The notes under the pieces were generated by a model. That model was not told the DNA's origin, ran no database searches, and worked only from the letters and a program-made list of their open reading frames with translations. Made by a program: the position numbers and the translations under genes. From Paenibacillus gorillae (GTDB lineage Bacteria; Bacillota; Bacilli; Paenibacillales; Paenibacillaceae), in assembly GCF_000513275.1 (NCBI RefSeq), contig NZ_CBVJ010000095.1:62001-126000 (forward strand): a DNA stretch of 64,000 nt, in the 5' to 3' direction. Each line of letters begins with the position of its first letter. The stretch's first letter is position 1. This document shows positions 1-8,123 of this stretch, in pieces.

Positions 1-846
1 AAGCCATTTCGGAGCGAGCAGCGCACTCCAAGAGCTTGTCATTAAATGCCGGAGAAATGCCTCCGTATCGTAAAATTCGATTTCGTATAGATCGGACGAA
101 TCCGCAGACGGCTTTGCCGCAAACCCGCCCCATGACGGACCGGGCTGCTGTTGAAGCTTTATTTTCGCCGTAAAGGGCTGCTGGACCGGCCGCCAAGGTT
201 CATCGATAGGATAGGCTTTTACCGGCACGGCCCCAATGCTCCGTTTGGACTGCTCGGCGAGTTCGATTTGTTCGATGGCGCCAAGGCGGATCATCCGCTG
301 CTTCTGATTATGCTCGCAATAGGAGGCGACATAATCGATGTTGTAGCGGGATTCGAATTTGACCGGATAGACGCGCAGCCGCTCGCCCTCATATAGGAGA
401 TCGACCGCGCACTCTTTCTTTATCGCGTCCGATAGAAGCAAAACGCTCTGCATCAGCTTTGGATTAAATTCAAAAACAGGCAGTCGTTTATCGCCGGAAT
501 CGTCCTCCGCATCCGTGAAGCGTTCCAGCAAATAAGCGATTCGATTCGCCGCATCCGCATTGTCATAGTCGTATTGCCGGTAACGATGAATCAGAAACCG
601 TAATATCCGTTTTTCGTCCTCGGTCATATACAGGTGGGGAAGAATATAGGTCTGCTCCTCGTACATATAGCCCCGATGCTTGGCGATATAAGCGAGCGGC
701 GCCCGCAGCGTAATGTTCATATATTCAATATCCCGCTGAGCTTGGCGTTTCGATATTTCAAACTTCTCCGCAAGCTGACTGCTGTTCGGATAGCGGCTTT
801 CCCTTATTTGCTGATCGAACCACTGAATCCGGTGCATATTGCTCAA
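1..846 (-). CDS. WYL-domain transcriptional regulator (partial, runs off left edge)
   Basis: The minus strand is open from the window edge to a TTG start at 844-846, preceded by GGAGGGG seven bases upstream, which decides the start. The product begins MSNMHRIQWFDQQIRESRYP and shows an N-terminal winged helix of the DeoR/HTH_11 type (QLAEKFEISKRQAQRDIEYM). The middle contains a WYL-type ligand-sensing domain (CAVDLLYEGERLRVYPVKFE). WYL proteins are usually DNA-binding regulators that sense nucleic-acid or small ligands. The C-terminus lies outside the window, so full length and target genes are unknown. Transcription runs leftward, away from the terminator at 923-951, so it is a separate unit from the zinc-ribbon gene. 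Confidence 0.8.
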   Translation of the reverse strand, partial: MSNMHRIQWFDQQIRESRYPNSSQLAEKFEISKRQAQRDIEYMNITLRAPLAYIAKHRGYMYEEQTYILPHLYMTEDEKRILRFLIHRYRQYDYDNADAANRIAYLLERFTDAEDDSGDKRLPVFEFNPKLMQSVLLLSDAIKKECAVDLLYEGERLRVYPVKFESRYNIDYVASYCEHNQKQRMIRLGAIEQIELAEQSKRSIGAVPVKAYPIDEPWRPVQQPFTAKIKLQQQPGPSWGGFAAKPSADSSDLYEIEFYDTEAFLRHLMTSSWSALLAPKWL

Positions 847-922
847 TGGCATTCCCCTCCGGAAAAATATTACTTTTCCTTATTACACCATCTGAATCGA
901 AAATTGCGCAACAGTCCCATTA

Positions 923-951
923 AAAAATCCGTTCCTCGGGAACGGATTTTT
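923..951 (-). terminator. Intrinsic terminator after the zinc-ribbon gene
   Basis: A 13-bp perfect stem (923-935 with 939-951) and three-base loop lie just beyond the stop codon of the minus-strand gene at 965. The outer stem pairs are A/T, giving a T run on either strand, so it could work in both directions. Confidence 0.8.
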
Positions 952-964
952 GCTTACGTTCGGA

Positions 965-1156
965 CTATGATCCCGTAACAGCGTCGATTCTGCTTTGAAC
1001 CGCGCCTTGGCATCTTTTACATACTTTCAGAACAGTTCCGTCCGTTTTCGAACGGGAATACAGCAGTTTGATTCTTGTCATATTGCACACCGGGCACGTG
1101 CCCCGCCCCCGTGAAGGCAGATTCCACAACGCCCGTCCCCTTTTAGTTTTAGCCAT
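965..1156 (-). CDS. Small zinc-ribbon protein, 63 aa
   Basis: A 63-residue basic protein with two CxxC knuckles (CPVC near residue 21 and CKRC near residue 46), the spacing of a treble-clef or zinc-ribbon fold. The rest is rich in Arg and Lys (MAKTKRGRALWNLPSRGRG), which suggests binding to RNA, DNA or the ribosome. AGGAG lies nine bases upstream of the ATG. A terminator follows at 923-951, so it is probably monocistronic. I do not recognise a named family; it resembles small zinc-finger ribosome-associated proteins only in general features. A perfect palindrome sits in its upstream region at 1222-1248. Confidence 0.7.
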   Translation of the reverse strand: MAKTKRGRALWNLPSRGRGTCPVCNMTRIKLLYSRSKTDGTVLKVCKRCQGAVQSRIDAVTGS

Positions 1157-1529
1157 TGGCTGATACTCCTTTATTTGTCGATTTCAACTTAAATTGTCTT
1201 ACAGTTTCCATTATAGAAGAGGTGGTACGACATAAAATGTCGTACCACTAAAAAAGTTTTCAGGCTTTATTTTAGATGAGGTGCTGTGCTGTTTTGCTTG
1301 GAGTTTGGACATTAGGAATGAGGGATTAGGGTTTAAAATATTGTGCGGAGGCCTATCATTTGATAGCCTCATAAATAGAGGAAACAAAAGTAGAGGGAAC
1401 AAAAATATATACAGTGTGCTGCTATAGAGGTAAAAACAGCTTGAGACCATTCATCTGCGGTCATGCAACGACATATTCGGATATCTATTATCCGTTCGAA
1501 ATTGTTGAGCGGCATGCGAAGGAGAGTCC
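1157..1529. promoter_or_regulatory. Intergenic region with perfect 12-bp palindrome and -10 box
   Basis: A perfect inverted repeat, GTGGTACGACAT (1222-1233) and ATGTCGTACCAC (1237-1248) with a three-base AAA spacer, lies about 65-90 bases upstream of the zinc-ribbon start. On the minus strand TATAAT is present at 1210-1215, so the palindrome covers the expected -35 zone and could be an operator. It has no U tract on either side, which argues against a terminator. No gene was recognised in the rest of this stretch. Confidence 0.4.
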
Positions 1530-2027
1530 ATGAAGAAAATTCTAATCATCGGAATCGTCGCCAGCGGCAAGACGACAATGGCTAGAAGGTTATCCGCTAC
1601 GCTACACATTCCCTGGTATGAGCTCGACACTATCGTTCATCATCAGACGCCGTCAGGACGACATAAACGTACGGCGGACGAGCAAGTGTCTGTTATAAAG
1701 GAGATTGACCTTAATGGGGATGGAACATGGATTTTCGAAGGAACGGATCGCGAATCGTATCAATGTTTATTTGAGATGGCCGATACGATCATCTTTCTCG
1801 ATCCCCCCTTATGGAAGCGACACATTCGCATTTTCGTTCGATTTGTGAGGCAGAAGCTCGGCATTGAAGCCTGTCATTACAAGCCGGACTTCACCATGCT
1901 GAGAATGATGTACAAGTGGACTCGCGATTTCGAAGCGAACCGGACAAGCTTCGAGGCCAAGCTCGAGCGGTATGGCGACAAGGTGGTCAGACATAGCGAC
2001 AGCAGGAGTCTGGATTTTGTGCGTTAA
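1530..2027 (+). CDS. P-loop NTPase, FlaR/topology-modulation-like kinase
   Basis: A 165-residue protein with a Walker A motif at its N-terminus (GIVASGKTT, residues 8-16) and a second acidic strand followed by an LDPPLWKR-type segment near residue 90. This layout is typical of the AAA_17/AAA_18-type family annotated as DNA topology modulation protein FlaR, which resembles adenylate kinase. These proteins probably phosphorylate a small molecule, and the real substrate is generally not known. GGAGAG lies just before the ATG. The gene stands alone between two spacers, and no regulatory link to its neighbours is visible. Confidence 0.75.
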   Translation: MKKILIIGIVASGKTTMARRLSATLHIPWYELDTIVHHQTPSGRHKRTADEQVSVIKEIDLNGDGTWIFEGTDRESYQCLFEMADTIIFLDPPLWKRHIRIFVRFVRQKLGIEACHYKPDFTMLRMMYKWTRDFEANRTSFEAKLERYGDKVVRHSDSRSLDFVR

Positions 2028-2116
2028 GTTGTCCACCCATCTGGCCTTTTTCTCGAGTGTAACTAACGGGCGATTACCTTGGAGCAAGCCCGGCGACGTC
2101 TTTCTGAAAGATGGAC

Positions 2117-2321
2117 CTGATAAGACCCTCCTAGGATCTTATCAGTTCCACTTCAGCACTTTTTTCATGAGCTAAGACCCTCCCGAGGCCTTAGCTCTTC
2201 CCACGAGCATGCTAAACGGCATTTTTCGGCATGGCAGACGACTATAAGATCCTAGCAGGGCCTTAAAGCGTTCGCCAAAGTGCTTGTTTCAAGGGTTAAG
2301 ACCCTCCGAGGGTCTTATCCC
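2117..2321. repeat. Cluster of four related hairpins, TAAGACCCTC family
   Basis: Four imperfect palindromes share the arm TAAGACCCTC and its complement: 2117-2145, 2169-2197, about 2243-2266 (degenerate) and 2293-2321. Three are 29 nt long. Successive elements start about 52, 74 and 50 bases apart. Where one arm has changed, the other often no longer pairs perfectly, but the outer arms stay paired. No open frame with a ribosome site covers them. Confidence 0.7.
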
Positions 2322-2388
2322 TGCGCACACAACGGATGTTTTTGCTATCCTTCACTCCTACACGAAGCTTATGGTAGGCCGTGAAGAA

Positions 2389-2576
2389 TCAAAATGTAAT
2401 ACTGCATGCTGTTATCCATTTTTTAGTCGATTTATCGCATCAAAATGCAAAAGTGCAGTTTGATTGTCCTAAAAAGCCTCTAAAGAGCAAAATCGCATGA
2501 TTCCAAATGTACTTTTACATTTTGAACGCGTTTTGGGACCTTTTGAGCCTCCTCAAACTGTACTTTTGCATTTTGT
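2389..2576. repeat. Copy A of a ~190-bp element with four AAAATGCAAAAGTGCA boxes
   Basis: Four boxes related to CAAAATGCAAAAGTGCA start near 2389, 2439, 2502 and 2554. The first two are in one orientation and the last two are inverted. The same four boxes with nearly the same spacing occur at 10369-10556, so both are copies of one element. The strongest boxes are themselves short hairpins. The rest of 2028-2835 outside the repeats and the araR promoter shows no gene. Confidence 0.75.
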
Positions 2577-2775
2577 TCTTATACAGCACGAGTGGCGAGT
2601 ATACAGGGTTGGCTTTTCGACAACGGGCTGGCGCTGCGCTGTCACAAATGCGTCTCAATAGTTTACAGCCTCCCTCTCCACTTCTTCTTTCTTTCCCTCA
2701 ACACGATCTGTCGAATTGCCGCGCCGGGCCATAACTTCTTTTCGCACGCACGCGTCAGCATCAGAATTTGTCCGG

Positions 2776-2803
2776 TTGCCGCCTCAACCGAAACTGCTAT
2801 AAT
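2776..2803 (+). promoter_or_regulatory. Promoter of araR
   Basis: TTGCCG (2776-2781) and a perfect TATAAT (2798-2803) with a 16-base spacer lie just upstream of the araR start at 2836. No AraR box is obvious here, so there is no direct sign of autoregulation. Confidence 0.6.
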
Positions 2804-2835
2804 GAATGAAAGACTAGAGGAGTACGGGGTGTAAG

Positions 2836-3927
2836 ATGACTAAGCGATTGCCGAAATATGTGCAGTTGAAAAAGGAATTGCTTCAATGGGTGCAGACGGG
2901 GAAGCTTCGGCCCGATGAGCAAATGCCGTCCGAGCATGAAATCACCCAATTGTTCCAGATGAGCCGCCAGACCGTAAGGCAAGCGCTTGGAGAATTGGAG
3001 ACGGAGGGCGTGCTGTACCGCATTCAGGGCAAAGGAACATTCGTAGCGCATCCGTCATCTCCCGAAGATAAGTCGATTCGGGCCGTCGGCATGCTGACGA
3101 CTTATATTTCGGGTTATATTTTTCCGCATATCGTTCGCGGCGCAGAGGGCAAGCTTCGGGAACGCGGCTATCAGCTGCTGCTGTCCAGCACGGACAACGA
3201 CAAGGCGAAGGAGCAGGAAAGCTTGAGTCTGCTTATCCAGCAGCCGTTAAGCGGACTCATTATCGAGCCGACGAAAAGCGCCCAGACCAATCTAAATCTT
3301 AATTTCTATTTGACGCTATCCAACCTGAACATCCCTTACGTGATGATTAATGAGCGATACCCTGAAATCCATTGTCCGGTCGTAAAAGTCGATGACGAGC
3401 TGGGCGGATTTCTCGCAGTAGAGCATTTAATCAAGCTGGGACATCGGCGTATTGCCGGCTTTTTCAAAACGGATGATCTGCAAGGGGTTAATCGGCTAAA
3501 AGGCTTTATTCGCGCTCACCAGCAGTACCGTATTGCGGTCAATCCGGAATGGCTCGTTCACTATGCGACAGAGGATCTTCATACTCATGTTCCCGCTGCT
3601 GCAAACCGGCTGCTGCAAGCCGAGGCCAATCGGCCTACCGCGCTGGTCTGCTACAATGATGAGCTCGCTATGAAGCTGCAAGAGACATTCAAGCCATTGC
3701 ATCTGAACATGCCGGAGCATATTTCCGTGGTCGGCTTCGACGACTCGCCAATCGCGTCTGCGATGGGCTTAACGACGGTGTCCCACCCTAAGGCGGAGCT
3801 GGGAGAGAAAGCTGCAGAGTTGTTGCTTGACCTAATTGAGAAAAGATCAAAAGCGGAGGATTTTGTCTTCCAGCCGGAATTAATTGTCCGAAGCTCTACA
3901 GCCCCTGCTGCTGATCCGCCAGCTTAA
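2836..3927 (+). CDS. araR: AraR-type arabinose-responsive repressor (GntR/LacI hybrid)
   Basis: A 363-residue protein with an N-terminal GntR winged helix (PKYVQLKKELLQWV, then MPSEHEITQLFQMSRQTVRQ) and a C-terminal periplasmic-binding-protein-like domain of LacI/GalR type (GHRRIAGFFKTDDLQGVNR; SVVGFDDSPIASAMGLTTV). This fusion is characteristic of Bacillus AraR, which has about the same length and represses arabinose genes until L-arabinose binds. It lies immediately upstream of araDBA, whose promoter contains a close match to the AraR box. A terminator separates the two units. A GGAG 14 bases and a GGGGTG four bases before the ATG are the available ribosome sites. Confidence 0.92.
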   Translation: MTKRLPKYVQLKKELLQWVQTGKLRPDEQMPSEHEITQLFQMSRQTVRQALGELETEGVLYRIQGKGTFVAHPSSPEDKSIRAVGMLTTYISGYIFPHIVRGAEGKLRERGYQLLLSSTDNDKAKEQESLSLLIQQPLSGLIIEPTKSAQTNLNLNFYLTLSNLNIPYVMINERYPEIHCPVVKVDDELGGFLAVEHLIKLGHRRIAGFFKTDDLQGVNRLKGFIRAHQQYRIAVNPEWLVHYATEDLHTHVPAAANRLLQAEANRPTALVCYNDELAMKLQETFKPLHLNMPEHISVVGFDDSPIASAMGLTTVSHPKAELGEKAAELLLDLIEKRSKAEDFVFQPELIVRSSTAPAADPPA

Positions 3928-3942
3928 CATGAATCTCCCCAA

Positions 3943-4007
3943 GACGGCTTTGATGATTGCCATACTGCTGAGTAAGCAGTTTACAGGCAGCATCAAGGCC
4001 GTTTTTT
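3943..4007 (+). terminator. Terminator after araR
   Basis: A long interrupted hairpin pairs GACGGCTTTGATG (from 3943) with CATCAAGGCCGTT and ends in a run of six T. An inner hairpin CTGCTGAGTAAGCAG sits in its loop. It isolates araR from the araDBA promoter. Confidence 0.8.
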
Positions 4008-4024
4008 ATCAGAGAAAAAAAGTA

Positions 4025-4080
4025 TAGCCAACTTGTACGTACATGTTTATAATATAAACAAAACTTGTACTTACTTTATA
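4025..4080 (+). promoter_or_regulatory. araDBA promoter with AraR operators
   Basis: TATAAT at 4048-4053 has a weak -35 (TAGCCA, 4025-4030) 17 bases upstream. ACTTGTACGTACATGT at 4031-4046 fills the spacer and closely matches the Bacillus subtilis AraR box ATTTGTACGTACAAAT. A second, half-conserved copy (ACTTGTACTTACTTTAT) follows at about 4063-4079, downstream of the -10. Occupancy of the spacer site would block RNA polymerase. Confidence 0.75.
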
Positions 4081-4100
4081 CAGCATGAGGAGTGATAATC

Positions 4101-4808
4101 GTGCTTCAACAACTTAAACAAGACGTGCTCCAAGCTAATTTAGATTTGCCCAAGTACGGGCTCGTTACCTTTACCTGGGGCAATGTTAGCGGAATCGACC
4201 GGGAACACGGCCTCGTCGTCATTAAGCCAAGCGGCGTCCCCTATGAAGAGCTGACAGCGGATAAAATGGTCGTCGTCGATTTAGCAGGCAATGTCATAGA
4301 CAGCCAATACCGGCCATCATCGGATACAGCTACGCATTTGGTTTTATATCGTCATTTTCCGGGGATAGGCGGCATTGTCCATACCCATTCCCCATGGGCT
4401 ACAAGCTGGGCTCAGGCTGCCAAGGGTATTCCGGCTCTCGGCACGACACATGCGGATTATTTTTTCGGCGATGTCCCTTGCACCAGACCGATGACGGAAG
4501 CTGAAATTAAAGGCGAATATGAAAAAGAAACCGGGAATGTCATCGTGGAGACGTTCCGCGACCGCAATCCGCTTGAAATTCCCGGCGTTCTCGTCCATAG
4601 CCATGCCCCCTTTACTTGGGGTGAAAACGCGCATGAAGCGGTTCATAACGCCGTCGTACTGGAGGAAGTCGCCAAAATGGCTTCGCGCACGCATGTCATC
4701 CACCAACAGGCTGCCGCTATGCAGCAGACGCTCCTTGACCGCCATTTTCTGAGAAAACATGGTGCAAACGCTTACTACGGCCAGACAGCTGCCACTGAGG
4801 AGGAATAA
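4101..4808 (+). CDS. araD: L-ribulose-5-phosphate 4-epimerase
   Basis: Converts L-ribulose 5-phosphate to D-xylulose 5-phosphate, the last step of bacterial L-arabinose catabolism. Class II aldolase fold: [14 protein letters not shown] at the N-terminus binds phosphate, [14 protein letters not shown] gives two zinc-ligand histidines, and [12 protein letters not shown] gives the third. I start at GTG 4101 (235 aa). An in-frame GTG at 4092 overlaps the ribosome site AGGAG (4088-4092), which is correctly spaced for 4101. It is the first gene of araDBA; araB follows after a few bases, its ribosome site lying over the araD stop. The order araD-araB-araA differs from araABD of Bacillus subtilis. 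Confidence 0.93.
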   Translation: MLQQLKQDVLQANLDLPKYGLVTFTWGNVSGIDREHGLVVIKPSGVPYEELTADKMVVVDLAGNVIDSQYRPSSDTATHLVLYRHFPGIGGIVHTHSPWATSWAQAAKGIPALGTTHADYFFGDVPCTRPMTEAEIKGEYEKETGNVIVETFRDRNPLEIPGVLVHSHAPFTWGENAHEAVHNAVVLEEVAKMASRTHVIHQQAAAMQQTLLDRHFLRKHGANAYYGQTAATEEE

Positions 4809-4811
4809 ACG

Positions 4812-6479
4812 ATGAATCGAAAATATGCAATTGGCGTCGACTACGGCACGCAATCCGGACGGGCGGTTCTCGTCGACTTGTCTAACGGTCATGAGCTGTC
4901 GGATCATGTAACACCGTATGCCCATCATGTCATCGACGAACGTCTGCCCCATTCTGGCACAACGCTTGAAGCCGATTGGGCGCTCCAGCACCCCCTCGAT
5001 TATATCGAAGTATTAACGATGTCGATTCCGGCAGTCATGAAGCAATCCGACATCGATCCGGCCGACGTTATCGGCATCGGTATTGATTTTACAGCCTGCA
5101 CAATGCTCCCGATTACCGAACATCACGAGCCACTATGTACATTGGACGCCTATCGGGACAACCCGCACAGCTGGGTCAAGCTATGGAAGCATCATGCCGC
5201 TCAAGACGAAGCGAACCTGATCAATGAAATAGCCGCGAAGCGCAGTGAGAAATGGCTGGCCCGCTACGGAGGCAAAATCTCATCCGAATGGATGCTTGCA
5301 AAAATATGGCAAATACTGAATGAAGCTCCTGACATTTACGAAGCGGCGGATCAATTTGTCGAAGCGACAGACTGGGTCATCTCCCAATTGACTGGCCAGA
5401 TGATACGGAACAGCTGCACAGCCGGCTATAAAGCGATCTGGCATAAGCAGGATGGCTATCCGAGCGAATCCTTCCTCGCCTCCCTTGATCCAAGGCTGGA
5501 GAAGCTGGCTGATACGAAGCTTAGAGGCGACATCGTCCCGCTGGGCACGAAGGCTGGCGAGCTGAACGAGAAATTAGCCGCTCTAACGGGGCTTCGCCCG
5601 GGAATCGCCGTCGCTGTCGGCAACGTAGACGCCCATGCTGCTGTACCCGCAGTTGGCGTCGTTACGCCGGGCAAGCTGGTTATGGCAATGGGCACTTCCA
5701 TCTGCCATATGCTGCTCGGAGATGAGGAAAAAGAGGTCGAGGGCATGTGCGGCGTCGTAGAAGACGGCATTATTCCGGGCTTTTACGGCTATGAGGCGGG
5801 CCAATCGGCTGTTGGCGATATTTTCGAATGGTACGTGGATGAAGCGGTCCCTGCTTATGTGAAGGAAGAAGCGGCTCAGGCGGGCGTAAGCGTTCATGAA
5901 TGGCTGGAGGGGAAAGCAGCGCTCCAGCATCCGGGGCAATCGGGGCTTCTGGCCTTGGATTGGTGGAACGGCAACCGCTCCACCCTCGTCGACACCGATT
6001 TGACGGGGCTATTGTTAGGCTGCACCCTGTTAACGAAGCCCGAAGAAATCTATCGTGCTTTATTAGAATCTACGGCTTATGGCACCCGCAAAATCGTCGA
6101 CGCCTTCCGTTCCAGCGGCGTAGCCGTCGATACGCTCTATGCCTGCGGCGGTCTTCCGCAGAAGAACCGGCTGCTGATGCAAATTTATGCCGACGTCACT
6201 AACATGGAGATCAAAGTTGCTGATTCCAAGCATACTCCGGCTGTCGGAGCAGCGATGTTCGCCGCTGTTGCGGCGGGACCTGAGGCGGGCGGCTACCCGT
6301 CTATCGTTGAAGCTGCGGAAAATATGGCCCGCGTACGCGAGGAATCGTTCAAGCCGAATCCGAGTCATGCGGCTGTCTATGAGGAGCTCTATCAGGAATA
6401 TGTAACGCTGCATGATTATTTTGGACGCGGCGGCAATGATGTAATGAAACGGCTTAAAAAACTAAAAAAGCAATACTAA
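4812..6479 (+). CDS. araB: Ribulokinase
   Basis: Phosphorylates L-ribulose with ATP in the cytoplasm. A 555-residue FGGY-family kinase with the N-terminal phosphate loop [16 protein letters not shown], the catalytic-domain segment DFTACTMLP, the C-terminal FGGY ATPase signature region ([25 protein letters not shown]) and [17 protein letters not shown] near the end. The length is usual for AraB. The ribosome site GAGGAGG lies at the end of araD, so translation is probably coupled. Confidence 0.94.
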   Translation: MNRKYAIGVDYGTQSGRAVLVDLSNGHELSDHVTPYAHHVIDERLPHSGTTLEADWALQHPLDYIEVLTMSIPAVMKQSDIDPADVIGIGIDFTACTMLPITEHHEPLCTLDAYRDNPHSWVKLWKHHAAQDEANLINEIAAKRSEKWLARYGGKISSEWMLAKIWQILNEAPDIYEAADQFVEATDWVISQLTGQMIRNSCTAGYKAIWHKQDGYPSESFLASLDPRLEKLADTKLRGDIVPLGTKAGELNEKLAALTGLRPGIAVAVGNVDAHAAVPAVGVVTPGKLVMAMGTSICHMLLGDEEKEVEGMCGVVEDGIIPGFYGYEAGQSAVGDIFEWYVDEAVPAYVKEEAAQAGVSVHEWLEGKAALQHPGQSGLLALDWWNGNRSTLVDTDLTGLLLGCTLLTKPEEIYRALLESTAYGTRKIVDAFRSSGVAVDTLYACGGLPQKNRLLMQIYADVTNMEIKVADSKHTPAVGAAMFAAVAAGPEAGGYPSIVEAAENMARVREESFKPNPSHAAVYEELYQEYVTLHDYFGRGGNDVMKRLKKLKKQY

Positions 6480-6506
6480 TGCCCGATGCAGAAAGAGGTT
6501 ATCAGT

Positions 6507-8006
6507 ATGCCGACGACTAGAGCTTATCAATTCTGGTTTGTAACCGGAAGCCAGCACTTATACGGTCCAGAAACATTGGAGCAGGTTAACGCACATTCCA
6601 GCGCAATTGCAGCCGGGATGAACGACGATGCTTCCATTCCTTTCGAAATTGTTTTCAAACCCGTCGTCACGACGCCCGATGAAATCGCCCGCATCCTGTC
6701 GGAAGCGAATACGGATGTGCGATGCGCCGGTATTATTGCATGGATGCACACCTTTTCCCCGGCCAAAATGTGGATCGGCGGCCTGACGCGGCTGCAAAAG
6801 CCTCTCCTTCATCTGGCAACCCAGTTCAATCGGGATATTCCTTGGCAATCGATCGATATGGACTTCATGAACCTGAATCAGGCGGCGCATGGCGACCGTG
6901 AATTTGGATTTGTGAACACCCGGCTGAGATTGCCGCGTAAGGTCATCTTCGGCTATTGGCAAAGCGTGGAGGTGCGCAGCCGAATTAGCGATTGGATGAC
7001 AACAGCAATCGCCTGTCTGGAGTGCCGCAGCCTCAAGGTAGCCCGCTTCGGCGACAATATGCGAGCGGTTGCGGTTACGGAAGGCGATAAGGTCGAGGCG
7101 TTGATCAAGCTGGGCTGGACGGTAGACGGCTTCGGCATCGGCGATCTCGTTGCACGAATGGAGCGGATAGCCGACGAGGAAATTGATAGCCTGATGGCCA
7201 CCTACGAGCAGCAGTATGAAATTCCTTCGCTGGCCGATGCGGCGGTACGAGATTCAATTCGATACCAGGCGAGGATCGAGCTGGGATTGAAGGCTTTTCT
7301 GGAGGAAGGCGGCTATGGCGCGTTCACGACAACGTTCGAGGATTTGCATGGGATGAAGCAGCTTCCCGGGCTGGCCGTTCAGCGTCTTATGGCGCAAGGC
7401 TACGGGTTCGGCGGCGAAGGCGATTGGAAAACTGCGGCTTTGCTGCGTGTCATGAAAATCATGTCCGGCAACGTCGGCACGTCGTTTATGGAGGACTATA
7501 CGTATCATCTTGATCCGGACAATGAGCTCGTATTGGGCGCTCATATGCTGGAAGTATGCCCTACTATTGCAGACACGGAAGCTAGCAAACCTGCGATACA
7601 GGTGCATCCGCTCGGAATAGGCGGCAAGGACGCTCCGGCAAGACTCGTCTTCAATGGCAGGGCCGGACGAGCGATCAACGCTTCGATTATCGATCTGGGC
7701 AACCGTTTCCGGCTGCTCGTCAATGAAGTCGAGGCCGTCTCGGTTGAAGCGGAGCAAGCGATGCCTCTTTTGCCCGTCGCCCGCGTGCTATGGAGGGTTC
7801 AGCCTAGTATGAAGGACGGGATTGAATCGTGGATTCTAGCGGGAGGCGCGCATCACACCGTCTTCTCCTACTCAGTTACGACGGAGCAACTGGCCGATTT
7901 TGCAGAGTGGATGGGCATTGAACTCGTCGTTATTGATCAAAATACAGCAGCACCTGCGCTTCGCCAGCAATTGCGGCTATCCGATGCCGTATGGCGGCTG
8001 ATGTAG
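6507..8006 (+). CDS. araA: L-arabinose isomerase
   Basis: Interconverts L-arabinose and L-ribulose, the first catabolic step; a Mn-dependent homo-oligomer in this family. The residues matching the known active site are present: Glu in [12 protein letters not shown], Glu in FMEDYTYH, His in GAHMLEVCP and His in [12 protein letters not shown] start at ATG 6507 (499 aa, the usual length) because AGAGG lies eight bases upstream. An in-frame ATG at 6486 has no ribosome site and would add seven residues. Last gene of araDBA, followed by a strong terminator. Confidence 0.94.
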   Translation: MPTTRAYQFWFVTGSQHLYGPETLEQVNAHSSAIAAGMNDDASIPFEIVFKPVVTTPDEIARILSEANTDVRCAGIIAWMHTFSPAKMWIGGLTRLQKPLLHLATQFNRDIPWQSIDMDFMNLNQAAHGDREFGFVNTRLRLPRKVIFGYWQSVEVRSRISDWMTTAIACLECRSLKVARFGDNMRAVAVTEGDKVEALIKLGWTVDGFGIGDLVARMERIADEEIDSLMATYEQQYEIPSLADAAVRDSIRYQARIELGLKAFLEEGGYGAFTTTFEDLHGMKQLPGLAVQRLMAQGYGFGGEGDWKTAALLRVMKIMSGNVGTSFMEDYTYHLDPDNELVLGAHMLEVCPTIADTEASKPAIQVHPLGIGGKDAPARLVFNGRAGRAINASIIDLGNRFRLLVNEVEAVSVEAEQAMPLLPVARVLWRVQPSMKDGIESWILAGGAHHTVFSYSVTTEQLADFAEWMGIELVVIDQNTAAPALRQQLRLSDAVWRLM

Positions 8007-8018
8007 CCTGCGCAATGG

Positions 8019-8057
8019 AAAGAGGCGATGGAAGGAATCCATCGCCTCTTTTTTTAT
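8019..8057 (+). terminator. Bidirectional terminator after araA
   Basis: Perfect stem AAAGAGGCGATGGA with TCCATCGCCTCTTT and loop AGGAA, followed by a run of T on the plus strand and preceded by AA on the other. It closes araDBA and may also serve the converging minus-strand gene ending at 8124. Confidence 0.88.
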
Positions 8058-8123
8058 AATAGATATCTTACCGGGAATCTGAATCAGGGAATTAGATAGT
8101 CAGATAGTTAGAGATTTAGAGGA

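Noticed and set aside
1211-1450. 79-codon minus-strand frame upstream of the zinc-ribbon gene
   Set aside because: No ribosome site; it includes the palindrome and promoter region and has a low-complexity composition.
2097-2576. Tandem riboswitch or T-box leader before araR
   Set aside because: The hairpins belong to repeat families that recur elsewhere; none resembles a known aptamer and araR has its own promoter at 2776-2803.
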